Shown here: piece by piece, positions 32,755 through 43,079 of the stretch
How positions within the stretch are numbered: position 1 is the first letter of the stretch
Layout of the letters: each line of letters begins with the position of its first letter
From: Candidatus Riflebacteria bacterium HGW-Riflebacteria-1
GTDB taxonomy: Bacteria > Muiribacteriota > Ozemobacteria > Ozemobacterales > Ozemobacteraceae
DNA length: 54,684 nucleotides
Reading direction: 5' to 3'
Assembly: GCA_002839445.1 (NCBI GenBank)
Contig: PGYB01000026.1
Location: 1-54,684, forward strand
The notes under the pieces: generated by a model
Told to the model about the DNA's origin: nothing
The model's database searches: none
The model's input: the letters and a program-made list of their open reading frames with translations, nothing else
Position numbers and translations under genes: made by a program

Positions 32755-34272
32755 TCAATATTTGCGGTAAGTGCGGGTCGGCCTTGGCGTAGCGGCGGTC
32801 TGATGCGTGCGCTGCGGTCTGGGGTCAGCTGGCTGCTGAGTTCGGGTGGTGGCGGACTGCTGGCCTGTGCGCTGGGTTTTGGCAGCGGCGCGGTTGCGGC
32901 AGGCGGCTTTGTAGGCGCGAATTTCAGCAATGCGCTGTGCCATTGGAATTTCGAGAGCTTCGGCTGGCCTTGCGTTGTAATCAAAGTTTTCGAGTTTGAC
33001 ATGCTCGATGCGCGTTTTGATGGTGCGCTCGATCTGGCCAAAATCATACATTTCGTCGGCAGAGACGAGTGTAAAAGAATATCCGGTCATGTTGGCACGG
33101 GCAGTGCGGCCGGCGCGATGCACATAATCATCAACGATGTGCGGAACATCGAAATTGATGACGTGTGAAATTGCTTCGACATCGATGCCGCGAGAAGCGA
33201 TATCGGTGGCGACAAGTACTCTTACCTTGCCATTGCGGAAATCTTCGAGCGCTTTGGTGCGCTGCAGCTGGCTGCGATTACCATGAATGCAGTCGGTTGC
33301 TACGTTTTTGCGGTCAAGGAACTGCGCGAGGCGTTTGGCGCGGTGCTTGGTGCGGGTAAAGATAATTGCGCTGCGGATCTGGTGCTGATCGATAATGTTG
33401 ATCAGCAGTTCCTGCTTGAGGTTATCAGCAACTTTAAAGGCCTTGTGCTCGATGCCGGTGGCAGTGATCTGCGGGCGTTCGATATCAACTGATGCCGGGT
33501 TGTTAAGCATATCTTTTGCGAGCACAACGATTGGTGCCGGCAAGGTAGCTGAAAACAACAGGGTCTGGCGCGGTCTGGCCGGCAGAACTTTCATTACGCG
33601 TCTGATGTCTGGCAGAAAGCCCATGTCGAGCATGCGGTCGGCTTCGTCGAGCACGAGATACTCAAGGTGCGGCATCTTGCCGTATTCTCTTGAACAATGG
33701 TCAAGCAGGCGGCCTGGGGTGGCAACCATAATATCAACTGAGTGTCTGAAGGCTCTTTCCTGTGGAAGCATGCTTACTCCACCAAAAATAGCGGCACAGC
33801 TGAGATCGCTGCACTGTGCCAGATCATTGAAATGCTGACAGATCTGCGCGGCCAGTTCGCGGGTTGGTGTAAGAATCAGCGCGCGGATTTTGGGGGTGAT
33901 GCGCCCGGTTGTCTGCTTTTCGTTTTCGCGGCTGGCGATGATGCGATGCATGATCGGCAGCAGAAAGGCTGCGGTTTTGCCGCTTCCGGTCATTGAACTG
34001 GCGAGAATATCGCGACCGTTCATGGCCAGAGGAATTGCGCTCTGCTGAATTGGTGTCGGAGTTGTAAAGCCAACACGCTTGATTGCATTCTGCAGGTCAG
34101 CATGCAGGACTGTGAATATCGGAGCAATCTCAGTGCTGGTGACAGTTTTTTCTGTCTGTGCAGTTATCGTAGTTGTTGCATGCGTAGAAGTAGTGTGCGT
34201 GTTTTCGCGGGCTCTTACTGGTGTGCGTGGTGCGTGATGGGTAGAATGTCTAAAATTCGTTGACGTGGTCAT
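32755..34272 (-). CDS. DEAD-box ATP-dependent RNA helicase (RhlE-like)
   Basis: This protein has about 505 residues. All core motifs are present: Q motif (GFTTPTPIQQSAIP), motif I (SMTGSGKT), Ia (PTRELA), Ib (TPGRLLDH), II (DEAD), III (SAT), IV (IIFTRTKHRAK), V (ATDIASRGID) and VI (HRAGRTAR). The N-terminal 50 residues are Thr/His-rich and the C-terminal 40 are Arg/Thr/Gln-rich, which suggests non-specific RNA contacts as in RhlE/CsdA. The ATG at 34272 (MTTSTNF) is preferred over 34377, which would add 35 residues of unlike composition; neither has a good ribosome binding site. It is probably monocistronic, with its own terminator. Confidence 0.93.
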   Translation of the reverse strand: MTTSTNFRHSTHHAPRTPVRARENTHTTSTHATTTITAQTEKTVTSTEIAPIFTVLHADLQNAIKRVGFTTPTPIQQSAIPLAMNGRDILASSMTGSGKTAAFLLPIMHRIIASRENEKQTTGRITPKIRALILTPTRELAAQICQHFNDLAQCSDLSCAAIFGGVSMLPQERAFRHSVDIMVATPGRLLDHCSREYGKMPHLEYLVLDEADRMLDMGFLPDIRRVMKVLPARPRQTLLFSATLPAPIVVLAKDMLNNPASVDIERPQITATGIEHKAFKVADNLKQELLINIIDQHQIRSAIIFTRTKHRAKRLAQFLDRKNVATDCIHGNRSQLQRTKALEDFRNGKVRVLVATDIASRGIDVEAISHVINFDVPHIVDDYVHRAGRTARANMTGYSFTLVSADEMYDFGQIERTIKTRIEHVKLENFDYNARPAEALEIPMAQRIAEIRAYKAACRNRAAAKTQRTGQQSATTRTQQPADPRPQRTHQTAATPRPTRTYRKY

Positions 34273-34483
34273 TAATGTATCCGTTCTGTTTCGGTGGAAG
34301 TCGATGCTCAAACCGATTATGCCGGCGAGCGGAGGGGTCTGGTTTTTTCGCCGGTGAAAAACCGCCCAGGTTATCAACGATCAACCTGCAAAATCGCAGA
34401 ACTCGTTGTAACTGAGAAAGATGATACAGCAAATCCTGAAATAACGCAAGATTTATATTTCAGCGCCAGGCCAGAAGCCAGCC

Positions 34484-34513
34484 AAAAGAGCATTCTCAGC
34501 TGATGAGAACGCT
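34484..34513 (-). terminator. Terminator overlapping the stop codon of the twin-cyclase gene
   Basis: Read on the minus strand, AGCGTTCTCA pairs with TGAGAATGCT around a five-base loop and runs into CTTTT. The gene's TGA stop at 34496-34498 is the first three bases of the right arm, so terminating and coding functions share the same bases. Confidence 0.65.
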
Positions 34514-37500
34514 CCCATTGGCGGCAGTAAGCTGATAGAGTTTCATTGGTTGTGACTTGCCTTTGAGTTCAACTTCGCCGTGTTCACGGGCGAGAATATC
34601 TCGCGGCAGCATATCGATAATTTTCTCAGAAGCCAGAACCCGCTGGTAGCGCATTGTCTCGGCGAGGCTCTCGATTCGCGCGGTAACGTTTACCGCATCG
34701 CCAATAACGGTAAAATCTCGTTTGCCGCCGACGCCAAGAAAGCCGGCAATAACCGTACCACAGTTTATGCCGGTCGCCGCCGGAAACGGCAGTGCTCCAC
34801 GCCCCTCAGCGGCAGCGATCTGCAAAGCGGCTCGGCAGGCTGCGAGCACTGCTTCCCCGCGATTGTCTCCGGCATGAAAAACCGCCAGAATTTTTTCGCC
34901 GATAATCTTGTCAATATCGCCGCCAGCAGCCATGACAATGCGAGAAATCAGAGCCACCTGCTGTCTGAGATCGCTGAACAAAGACTCTGTCGAAGCGCCT
35001 GACATCCAGCCCTCAAAAGAAGGAATACCAATGTAAAGAAAAACGAACTCCATTTTGCCACCAGCAAGCTCGGACTCATGCAGTGAAAACTTCTGTGCGC
35101 TCTTTGACAACATTCTGCCCATCAAGGCCTTTTCTTCGAGACCCTTCATCATACTGTCGAATGAAAAGCACAGATCACCAAGCTCATCGGTTCTTGCCGC
35201 TGAAATCCGCCATGCATAGTTCTCACGGCCGACCTGTTGCATGCCATAAATCAGGCTTCTTATCGGCTGTAGAATGTCAGCAGCAACGCTTCTGGCGATG
35301 ATCAGTATGCACAGAAAAATGCCGCCGAGAATAAGTTCAAAAGCGATCCTGCTGCGCGCCATGGCAACATCTACCGGCGCTTCGGGTGCCATGCCGACAA
35401 TCAGCGAAGTAATCTGTGAAATGCCGGGGCGACCCTCGACCAGATACCAGGCGCCTTTGTGGTTGACCCGGCCGGAAACCGGCAGATTAGCCGAGGCAAC
35501 CCATGATGCCATTTTCACGATTTCATGCCGGTTTTTAAACAGGTCTCTTCTGGTTACATTACCGTAGCGGTGCGCTTCAACCGGCCAGAAAAGGTAATCT
35601 CCGCGATAACTGGCGGCGATCCTCGCCAGATAACTTTCGTAGTCAAACATGATCAGCCAGATGATGACAAAGTAAGGGTCTTCCAGGCCCGGCACAATGT
35701 GAATAATCAAGCCGGCAGTGCCCGACACCACGTTCATCAGAACCGGCAAACCCACGCCGTGCGCCAGCTTAACAAACACATCATCGCCGAACAGAGATCT
35801 GACAGTCTGCAAACCAGTGTCGACAATCATTTCGCCCTCGATTGAAGCGCTGTCTAATCCTGCGCCACTGATTTCCTGGGCGCGGCTTTTCATGATGCTT
35901 ATGGCAATCTGCTTGAGCATCACGCCAAAGGTGTTGGCTTCTTTCTGATCTTTACCCGAGGCAACGTATTCCCAGCCATTCTTTCCGGCAATAGCAATAT
36001 CGCGGGGAAAAAAGTTCATAATCATCGGATCAACCTGCTCATGCTCGCTATACCAGGATTTGATCAGCGCGGCAAGACGATCAAGGTTTGCCTGGCTGCC
36101 GTCTTGAGTCAGATCTGCAGCTACTTTCTGTAACTCCGGCGACCGTGTGCGGTCCTGCACAAATTTCCAGGCGAGCGGGTCGACAAAGCCCTCTCGCAAC
36201 TCAAACAGATCAGTATTTCTGTGCAGATCAGCCCTGGCTTGCGAGATTCTAACGCTGTAGTCCTCGTTCAGAAACAGATCGAACACGAAAAAGACCGTTA
36301 TCAAAGGGATCACCGCTGACACGAGCAACATAAGCCATAATCTGGCTGCCAGTGAACGGCTGACCGCGGTTTTGCCGCGCACTGCCTTGAGCCAGAACCA
36401 TAGTATCAGGCAAGCTGCGATAAGCAGAATAGCGATAAACGCTCCCGGAGCGGTATCTGAACCAATCGCCGCGAGGTGGCATACCAGCAGTTGATATTCT
36501 TTTCTGGCAATTCTTATTGAATCTTCATTGATAATGTAAGCAGAATGTTCTGTGGTAAAAGAGCCAGAGGCAAGCGCAGCCGAGAGTTTTTGCGGGAAAT
36601 TGGGCGAAAGCTGCATGGTGCCACTGCCATCAATAATTGCGATAGCCTTGTCTGGTTGCTGATAGCTGTTTACCAGCAGAGGCAGGGAATGTCTAATCTG
36701 ATCAACACTAACCGCAAGCAGGATCACTCCCTTGACTGTTCGCTGGTCATGACCTGACTCATTTGCGGTCGTAAGAAAATCCCAGAAGAAATACTCAGGC
36801 TTACCGTTACAAGGAATTTCTGAAACTCTGCCAAACAACTCACGATGAATAACAACCTGTGAAATCTGATTACCGAATATCTGCTGCAAAATCGGCGCGG
36901 CAGAATTCGGAACAAAGTGGTTCCAGGGTTTAAAGTCGAGGCTGCGCCTGAACTCGGCTTCGCCGCGTAGCGCCTGCAATTGCTCATCGTTCCAGCCTTC
37001 TGCGGCAATAACTGTCCTTATGACAGGATCTTCGCTGTCAACGGTCTTTTCATCGAATAAAAATACCGCTGTTTTGCCCGGGCGACCATTTTCCAGTGCT
37101 ATCGCCTGAAAACGTGCCTTAACAGCATCTTCAAGCGACTTTTCTGATAATTTCGTATCCCGTTGAAAAATTTCCTCGACATCAGATACGATGCGAAAAC
37201 AGTTTGCTTCAAAGCCTATTCTGATGGATGAATCAGACTTTAACTGTTCAATAAGACGCATATTTTCAGAAGCGGCGCTGGCATTTTCAACGCTCTTCTT
37301 TGCCGCTAAAACGACCTGACGACCGAATATCACACCGCCAGAAACAAGTGCGACCAGAAATGCTCCCAGCAAAAATGCCGAAATAACCGTCAAACCGCTG
37401 CTACCACCGGCTTCGAATGCCTGCACCTGTGATTTGTCAGCTGCCGGATTTTCTTTTGCCATATCGCCGACCAGACCTGGCTTAAGCTCACGCGTCAGAG

Positions 37501-40500
37501 CCTGCAGCGCCTGATCATCAACTTTTGCCAGGCAGAATGCTACGAGGTGACTGCTGTTTTCAAGCCGCATAAATTTTACGCTACCGGCTGGCAGACTGCT
37601 CATAACAGCCTCGTCAACGACCAGAGGAAATTGCGGGGTTATGGCAGACAAAGCTTCGAGCCGGGCGGCTGTTTTCAAAGGCTCACCAAGAATTGCGTAA
37701 TCAAGTCTGGTGTCAAGACTGCCAATTGCTCCAGAATGCATCTGGCCATAAGCAAGCCCGACACCTATGCGATAAGAAAAAAGCCGCTGGCGGGTGCGAG
37801 CACTGTTTATGCCGGACAGACAGACAATCATGCGGCTGGCAGCCTTAAAAGCTCGTTCAGATGCCCTCTCTGGCAATGTCTCGTCTTCTGGAAAAACCGC
37901 CTCTATCGCATCACCAATAAACTTGTAAATACGCCCGCCATGCTCAGAGATTATGGCTGTCATCTGGGCAAAGTGCTCGTTGAGCATTACGGTCATCACA
38001 TCAGGCGAATGTTCCTCGCAAAGCCCGGTAAAATTACGGATATCAGAAACCAGCGCGACACCGCTGAAGGTTTCCCCGGCCAACATACCGGTTCCGCCAG
38101 ACCTCGATATGGCTTCTACTGCCTGGTCTGAAAGCAGCGTGGCAAGTTTTTCGCGATCGCGAAGACCACGAGTCATTGTTGAAAACTCACGGCAAAGAAC
38201 ACCAAGCTCATCAAGGCTGTCACTGGTAATTTCGATGTTAAGATTGCCGGCAGCCACGCGGTCGAGAGCCGATCTCAGGCCGGTTATCGGGTCCAGGATT
38301 ACTCGCGCCGACAAAAAGGCACAAAACAGCACAAAGCAGGAGGCCAGGAGCAATACGGCGGCCAGAAAGAAAAGACGGTTGGCCACAGCCTGGTCAAGCC
38401 CATAGTGACGCGTTGCACCCACCAGAATGGTATTGGCGTATTTTTTGGAAGGAACTGCCACAGCCGAAAGGTTTTCAAAGCGCTTTCCCGCGTAACTGCC
38501 TCTAAAAGAGGCCTGTTCAGCCAGCAGACGAGCCTGGGTCTGAAATTCAGCGTCAGCATCGCGACCGGGTGCGTCGAGAAATTCAAGCCCCTGCGGATTA
38601 TCCCTGAAAGCCAGAAAAATGTATTCAGGAAAATTGACGCCAAAATGGTTAACCGACTGCCGAAACGTCTTTTCATCAAGAGCCTGGTCATCCCAGGCCA
38701 GGAAAACGGCAAAACGTTCACGACCATTTATCTTGACCAGTTCGTGAATTTGCGTGGCAATTCTGGCGCCAAACTGGCGTGAAATCGGAAAAGATCTGCG
38801 TTTATCAACTTCTTCGACCATATCATTTTTGGTCATTGATTTATAAGCTTCCAGAGAAGTCTCCTGGATGCTCGACCTTTTCTGCGGCAAAAACTCGCGA
38901 TCAGGCTCATAGCCCTTTATCTTGCGGCGCAGCATTTCGACGATCGGGTATTTGAAAGGCTCAATAGCCGGATCGGCCTCAGACTGCGACTGCCCGGAGT
39001 AGTATCGGGTGCCCTGTCCGTTTTCATCAAATATGGCGAAGCTTAACAGCGGCAAAGGATCTGGCCGGTTTTCAAAAAAGCTCAGAATGCGATCTCGCGC
39101 TTCGGCGCAGCTGGCACCATTTTCGTCAAGCAGTTGTCGCAATTTCTCATCTTCAAAAACCTCAGCGAAGGCAGCGATATATTGATCGTTAACCTGGGCC
39201 TTGCGGGCATCGAATTGCCGCAAACACGACTGTAAACCGTTTACTGACTGAAAATGAATCGCTCGCCGGTACTGGTTTACATAGCCATAGGACGAAATAA
39301 CCAGCAGACTCACCGGCAAGGAGGCTACCAGCAGATAAGTGGCCAGAAAACGCAATCTGATACCGATTTCTGGCCACTGACCAAGCAACAAACCTCTTAC
39401 CAGCAGCAAAAGCAAGACGGCAGCTGAAAAAAGGCTGATCAGAAACAGCCAGACTGGTCGCGACGCCGACTCTATCGACGGCATCAACAAAAGAGTCAGG
39501 TGGGTATGACTTTTGCCAAGATAAGAATAAACATTGTAACGGCCTAATTCTGAAACCGGCGGCGTGCCATTTTCCAGCCATTTCTTGAGATCAGCTTCAA
39601 CTGGCGAAACACGCTGTTTGGCCCAACTTCTAAAAAGCTGCGAACGCTGCAGCGGCGACTGCATTACCGCGCCGCCATAGCCAGAGTATAAGGGTATAAA
39701 AGCCCCCTTTGAGTTACTGCGACCACGCAGATCCCTTAGCGCGAGAAGCTTGGCAGCAACCTTGCGCTCATCATCGTTGCGACTGAACAGAAAAAAGCCA
39801 AAGCGGCCCTTGCCTGGCACTTCAAAGTAATCCCAGAGAAACCAGTGCGGAAAATACTTATAAAACCCGAACGAAGCCTTGCCGCGCTGCGTGGTCGCCA
39901 CAACATCAGACCTGGCCTGACTGCGGATAATCCGTGCAAGCAGCTTTTCGTTCTGTCGATCAATATCTCCAGAGGTGGTTTCACCGCGGTTTACCCGCAC
40001 CAGGTGTTCAAAGGCCCTGACATACTGACGTCTGGCGGGTCGCTGGTCTGAGTGCGCAAACAGCATGTCACTGCCAGCGCCACCTTCGGGGATCTTAAAA
40101 GTATATAGTTCATAGTGCGGAAAAGGCCAGCGAAAGACTTTCTCCGAAGATTCCTGCACAAAGCTGCTGAGCCGGACGTCTTTGAGATCAGATTCTACCG
40201 CCGACTGAAAGCTCTTAGAAAACTCTCCGGCCAACCTGGCAAACTGATAAGAAAATTCTGAGCCAGCCGCCAGCGTTTCGATTTCCTGGTTGGCAAGTTC
40301 CTGCTGTTCGCGAGTCTTCCAGTAATGATCGATACCTTCAAGAAATGAATAACCGATATTCAGCGCTATTAATGGCAAAAAGCAGAGCACAACCAGCAAA
40401 AATCCTGGTTGTCTCTGCTCATGACGTTTCTGATTATTACTATGCATTTCTGAACTTATCTGTTTGCCAGACCCGAAAGTCTTTGCAGTTGCCGTGACCT

Positions 40501-40507
40501 TGAGCAT
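34496..40507 (-). CDS. 2003-residue twin-sensor membrane protein with two complementary class III cyclase domains
   Basis: The chain holds two sensor-TM-HAMP-cyclase units in tandem. Unit 1 has a TM near 38-55, a large extracytoplasmic sensor, more TMs near 350-410 and 720-745, a HAMP and cyclase C1 (about 810-975). Unit 2 begins with a TM near 1040, has a second sensor with TMs in between, a TM near 1730, a HAMP and cyclase C2 (about 1815-1990). C1 keeps both metal Asp residues (Asp822, Asp866) but has Lys945 where the catalytic Asn should be. C2 has lost both metal Asp residues (Gly1827, Glu1871) but keeps Asn1940 and Arg1944. This split is like C1/C2 of mammalian membrane adenylyl cyclases. 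ATG 40447 is an alternative start. Confidence 0.88.
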   Translation of the reverse strand: MLKVTATAKTFGSGKQISSEMHSNNQKRHEQRQPGFLLVVLCFLPLIALNIGYSFLEGIDHYWKTREQQELANQEIETLAAGSEFSYQFARLAGEFSKSFQSAVESDLKDVRLSSFVQESSEKVFRWPFPHYELYTFKIPEGGAGSDMLFAHSDQRPARRQYVRAFEHLVRVNRGETTSGDIDRQNEKLLARIIRSQARSDVVATTQRGKASFGFYKYFPHWFLWDYFEVPGKGRFGFFLFSRNDDERKVAAKLLALRDLRGRSNSKGAFIPLYSGYGGAVMQSPLQRSQLFRSWAKQRVSPVEADLKKWLENGTPPVSELGRYNVYSYLGKSHTHLTLLLMPSIESASRPVWLFLISLFSAAVLLLLLVRGLLLGQWPEIGIRLRFLATYLLVASLPVSLLVISSYGYVNQYRRAIHFQSVNGLQSCLRQFDARKAQVNDQYIAAFAEVFEDEKLRQLLDENGASCAEARDRILSFFENRPDPLPLLSFAIFDENGQGTRYYSGQSQSEADPAIEPFKYPIVEMLRRKIKGYEPDREFLPQKRSSIQETSLEAYKSMTKNDMVEEVDKRRSFPISRQFGARIATQIHELVKINGRERFAVFLAWDDQALDEKTFRQSVNHFGVNFPEYIFLAFRDNPQGLEFLDAPGRDADAEFQTQARLLAEQASFRGSYAGKRFENLSAVAVPSKKYANTILVGATRHYGLDQAVANRLFFLAAVLLLASCFVLFCAFLSARVILDPITGLRSALDRVAAGNLNIEITSDSLDELGVLCREFSTMTRGLRDREKLATLLSDQAVEAISRSGGTGMLAGETFSGVALVSDIRNFTGLCEEHSPDVMTVMLNEHFAQMTAIISEHGGRIYKFIGDAIEAVFPEDETLPERASERAFKAASRMIVCLSGINSARTRQRLFSYRIGVGLAYGQMHSGAIGSLDTRLDYAILGEPLKTAARLEALSAITPQFPLVVDEAVMSSLPAGSVKFMRLENSSHLVAFCLAKVDDQALQALTRELKPGLVGDMAKENPAADKSQVQAFEAGGSSGLTVISAFLLGAFLVALVSGGVIFGRQVVLAAKKSVENASAASENMRLIEQLKSDSSIRIGFEANCFRIVSDVEEIFQRDTKLSEKSLEDAVKARFQAIALENGRPGKTAVFLFDEKTVDSEDPVIRTVIAAEGWNDEQLQALRGEAEFRRSLDFKPWNHFVPNSAAPILQQIFGNQISQVVIHRELFGRVSEIPCNGKPEYFFWDFLTTANESGHDQRTVKGVILLAVSVDQIRHSLPLLVNSYQQPDKAIAIIDGSGTMQLSPNFPQKLSAALASGSFTTEHSAYIINEDSIRIARKEYQLLVCHLAAIGSDTAPGAFIAILLIAACLILWFWLKAVRGKTAVSRSLAARLWLMLLVSAVIPLITVFFVFDLFLNEDYSVRISQARADLHRNTDLFELREGFVDPLAWKFVQDRTRSPELQKVAADLTQDGSQANLDRLAALIKSWYSEHEQVDPMIMNFFPRDIAIAGKNGWEYVASGKDQKEANTFGVMLKQIAISIMKSRAQEISGAGLDSASIEGEMIVDTGLQTVRSLFGDDVFVKLAHGVGLPVLMNVVSGTAGLIIHIVPGLEDPYFVIIWLIMFDYESYLARIAASYRGDYLFWPVEAHRYGNVTRRDLFKNRHEIVKMASWVASANLPVSGRVNHKGAWYLVEGRPGISQITSLIVGMAPEAPVDVAMARSRIAFELILGGIFLCILIIARSVAADILQPIRSLIYGMQQVGRENYAWRISAARTDELGDLCFSFDSMMKGLEEKALMGRMLSKSAQKFSLHESELAGGKMEFVFLYIGIPSFEGWMSGASTESLFSDLRQQVALISRIVMAAGGDIDKIIGEKILAVFHAGDNRGEAVLAACRAALQIAAAEGRGALPFPAATGINCGTVIAGFLGVGGKRDFTVIGDAVNVTARIESLAETMRYQRVLASEKIIDMLPRDILAREHGEVELKGKSQPMKLYQLTAANGSVLIS

Positions 40508-41139
40508 AATACAACAAAACAGACAAACCGTCGCAATATTCTTGTAACATGCAGTACAAAAACACCGTGTTGTCTACTGCTAGCGAAAAGATCGAGCAGA
40601 AACATGAAAGCATATCGATAACAGCAAAAAAACGCACCGTTCATCTTTTCATTGATAATTCAATCGCCGAAGTTGTCGAAAACAAAAATCGAAAATGCCA
40701 AAGCAAGCTGGTCTTGAAAAAATGCGCTGGAATTAATTAATGCACACTTCGTCAGCCAGATATAAAATTATCAGGTCTGCCAGCGTATCGTTACACAAAA
40801 TAAGTTCAATACATGATTACTTTCACCTGCAAACCCAGTAACAACAGCATTTGCGAAGAACGGCAAAATCTTAACCGAAGATACAGAAACATAATCGCAT
40901 CTGGCATTCCGCAAATACTGCCATGTAAATATAATGGTATACAATGGGAAGTAGTATTCCAGTTTACCCGGCGATTTCCGTGAATTTCGCGCAGGAACCT
41001 GCCTGCTGCTTAAAATAGATCATATCGTTTAAAAAACAGGTTACGGTTTTTGTAGCGGGCGGCGGCAACGGTCATGGCTACTAACGCTGCAATTGCACAA
41101 TATGTTCTGGCCAGAATCAGGAGAATGCGGAGCAAAATC
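40508..41139. other. Intergenic region
   Basis: These 630 bp lie between the divergent twin-cyclase gene and the exported protein at 41140. A perfect TATAAT (40930-40935) may serve the rightward gene, though no good -35 box is in place. A 63-codon frame at 40549-40740 has no ribosome binding site and no recognisable features. No repeats were noticed. Confidence 0.4.
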
Positions 41140-43011
41140 ATGAAAAAGAACGAAATTCGAACGCAGAGAACCCCTCTGTATATCCTTATGATCACTATGT
41201 TTGCGATGATCGCCGGCACTAGTGTGTCAGCCCGGCCATTTTCTGAAGAACAGCTGCAGGTAAGCAGTGCTGCGAAAACCGGCAAATTGCAGGTCAAGAC
41301 TGTAGTAAAATCTTCAGGCCCCAGAGCCATAGTCAACTCAGCACTCGAAGGCAGCCGATACTATCAACCGATCGCTGAATGGTCCGGGCAGTTGATCCAC
41401 CCAAGCATCAACCGCCGCGACCCGGCCGGCGGCGTACCCTTTAAAATCGAACAGAGCCCTGATCGCAGTTTGATTGGCAAAACCGTCTGGCTACGCTGGG
41501 ATACCAGCGAGCCATGGGAACAGTGGTTTAACCAAAGACGCTATGACGTAGACATCGACAGCGGGCGTCTACAGAAGGCCATCAAGGATGGCCTGAACCC
41601 GCCAGTTGCCATTGACGGCTGGAAACAGGTCAGCCCGCTTGAATCCCTCTCGGGCGCGCGCCCGGGCGATATGGCAGTGATGCTGCGCAACCCGGTCTGG
41701 GATGGCAGTGTCCTCAAGATCACCGAAGAGCCGGTGCAGATCTGTGGCAAGTCGATGGCGCTTGTGCGCTTCAAGGAAGACCTTGGTGGAAACCGCCGCA
41801 TTGTTGTTCACTATGATGGCTCTTCCAGCAGTTTTTCCGGCCCGGCCGATGTTATCGATATTCCCATGACCTACTTCAGTCGCAGCAATACTCCAGTTGC
41901 CCGCTCATCAACTGCCGGCATCGAAAAATCCCCGCTCAACGAGCAGGGCTGGTATGTCTACGGCCGCCATCAGGAAGGCAGATTCATCGCCGAGGCGATC
42001 GAGCCGCGGGCGGCCTTTATGCTCAGTGCCGACACAACGATTCAGGGCCGCCAGGAAGTAAAAAACTACATTTCGCGCGATCATTTTGATGATTTGCAGC
42101 CGGGCCTGCTGCGTCGCACCGAGTTGCTGCCGGCGAACGCCCCGGCCTGGGAAGAAGGCGACCGCGGCCTGCTTATTCACCTTTTCGGCTGGCGCGAACA
42201 TCCCGACGAAGATGGCCCGAGCAAAATGCTGGGCCTGGTTACTGGGCACTTCGCCTTTGGCATGGCACAGGTCGTGCGTTGCCCGCTCTCACGCGAACTG
42301 CGCTGGGATCTCGAATATCGTCAGGTTTACGCGCACAACCGCGAAGGCGTCGTCAGTGGCTCGATGAAGTGGCACGCTTATTCAGGCAGTATGCGCCGCG
42401 GCTGGATGTACACCATTCCGATTTCAGATACGGTCATAAGAATTCCCGAGCTCGAACCCTACAACTTCAACGGCTGGGAAGTGAAGCCCTGGAACGGCCT
42501 CAACCGCCAGTTTGAACAGATGCAGTCGCTCTATCGCGTCGGCGCCGGCAGCGGCCTGGCAACGGTAAAGCAGGATATTTCCTGCGTCCAGGACTCGCAC
42601 GCTGCACTCTACAGTGCACTGCGCACCTTCGAAGAGACCATTGCCAAAACCGGCAAGGTCAAGGAGTGGACCTCGGGAAAGGGCCCCGGCGCTGACGAAG
42701 TAAAACGCTACCTGCGCCTGCTGCTTATGGTTCGCGACGTAAAGAAGAACATCACTACCTTCGGTCTGCCGCAGAGTAACTGGCGCGAATTCTTCAACCA
42801 GCCGCTCGGCACCCGCAACCCGAACATGGTCGTTTCGCTGATCAATATACTTCTCTCTAAACGTTCGATATTCCCGCGCAAAGGTAACGACAATCTTCTG
42901 CGCATGGCTGCCGACAAAGGCTACCCGATGTGGAGCATACTGACCTGTCAGGTCGGCGGCGAGATTCCCAAACTCATCCCTCTTGCCCCGTCTTCGCCGA
43001 CAGCACGATGA
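41140..43011 (+). CDS. Large exported protein, possibly related to the soluble part of cyanobacterial Abi/CAAX-family proteins
   Basis: This is a 623-residue protein. ATG 41140 is chosen because CGGAG lies 7 bp upstream and a signal peptide starts there (ILMITMFAMIAGTSVSA); a frame from 41074 exists but is unlikely. The middle carries QVSPLESLSGARPGDMAVML, then GHFAFGMAQV, EYRQVYAHNREGV, and a SCVQDSHAALYSAL segment. From memory these resemble conserved stretches of cyanobacterial proteins annotated as predicted Abi (CAAX) family proteases. No CAAX-protease membrane helices or catalytic Glu-Glu motif are visible here, so protease activity is not supported. It is followed after 68 bp by another exported protein with a strong ribosome binding site. 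Confidence 0.65.
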   Translation: MKKNEIRTQRTPLYILMITMFAMIAGTSVSARPFSEEQLQVSSAAKTGKLQVKTVVKSSGPRAIVNSALEGSRYYQPIAEWSGQLIHPSINRRDPAGGVPFKIEQSPDRSLIGKTVWLRWDTSEPWEQWFNQRRYDVDIDSGRLQKAIKDGLNPPVAIDGWKQVSPLESLSGARPGDMAVMLRNPVWDGSVLKITEEPVQICGKSMALVRFKEDLGGNRRIVVHYDGSSSSFSGPADVIDIPMTYFSRSNTPVARSSTAGIEKSPLNEQGWYVYGRHQEGRFIAEAIEPRAAFMLSADTTIQGRQEVKNYISRDHFDDLQPGLLRRTELLPANAPAWEEGDRGLLIHLFGWREHPDEDGPSKMLGLVTGHFAFGMAQVVRCPLSRELRWDLEYRQVYAHNREGVVSGSMKWHAYSGSMRRGWMYTIPISDTVIRIPELEPYNFNGWEVKPWNGLNRQFEQMQSLYRVGAGSGLATVKQDISCVQDSHAALYSALRTFEETIAKTGKVKEWTSGKGPGADEVKRYLRLLLMVRDVKKNITTFGLPQSNWREFFNQPLGTRNPNMVVSLINILLSKRSIFPRKGNDNLLRMAADKGYPMWSILTCQVGGEIPKLIPLAPSSPTAR

Positions 43012-43079
43012 ATGCAAGACAGCAACAACTCTACAGAATTCTGTTATATTTAAGTTCAAGAAAATACACAGGAGGCACA

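Noticed and set aside
40549..40740. A 63-residue gene in the gap upstream of the twin-cyclase gene
   Set aside because: There is no ribosome binding site, no recognisable domain, and it overlaps a promoter region of the divergent gene.
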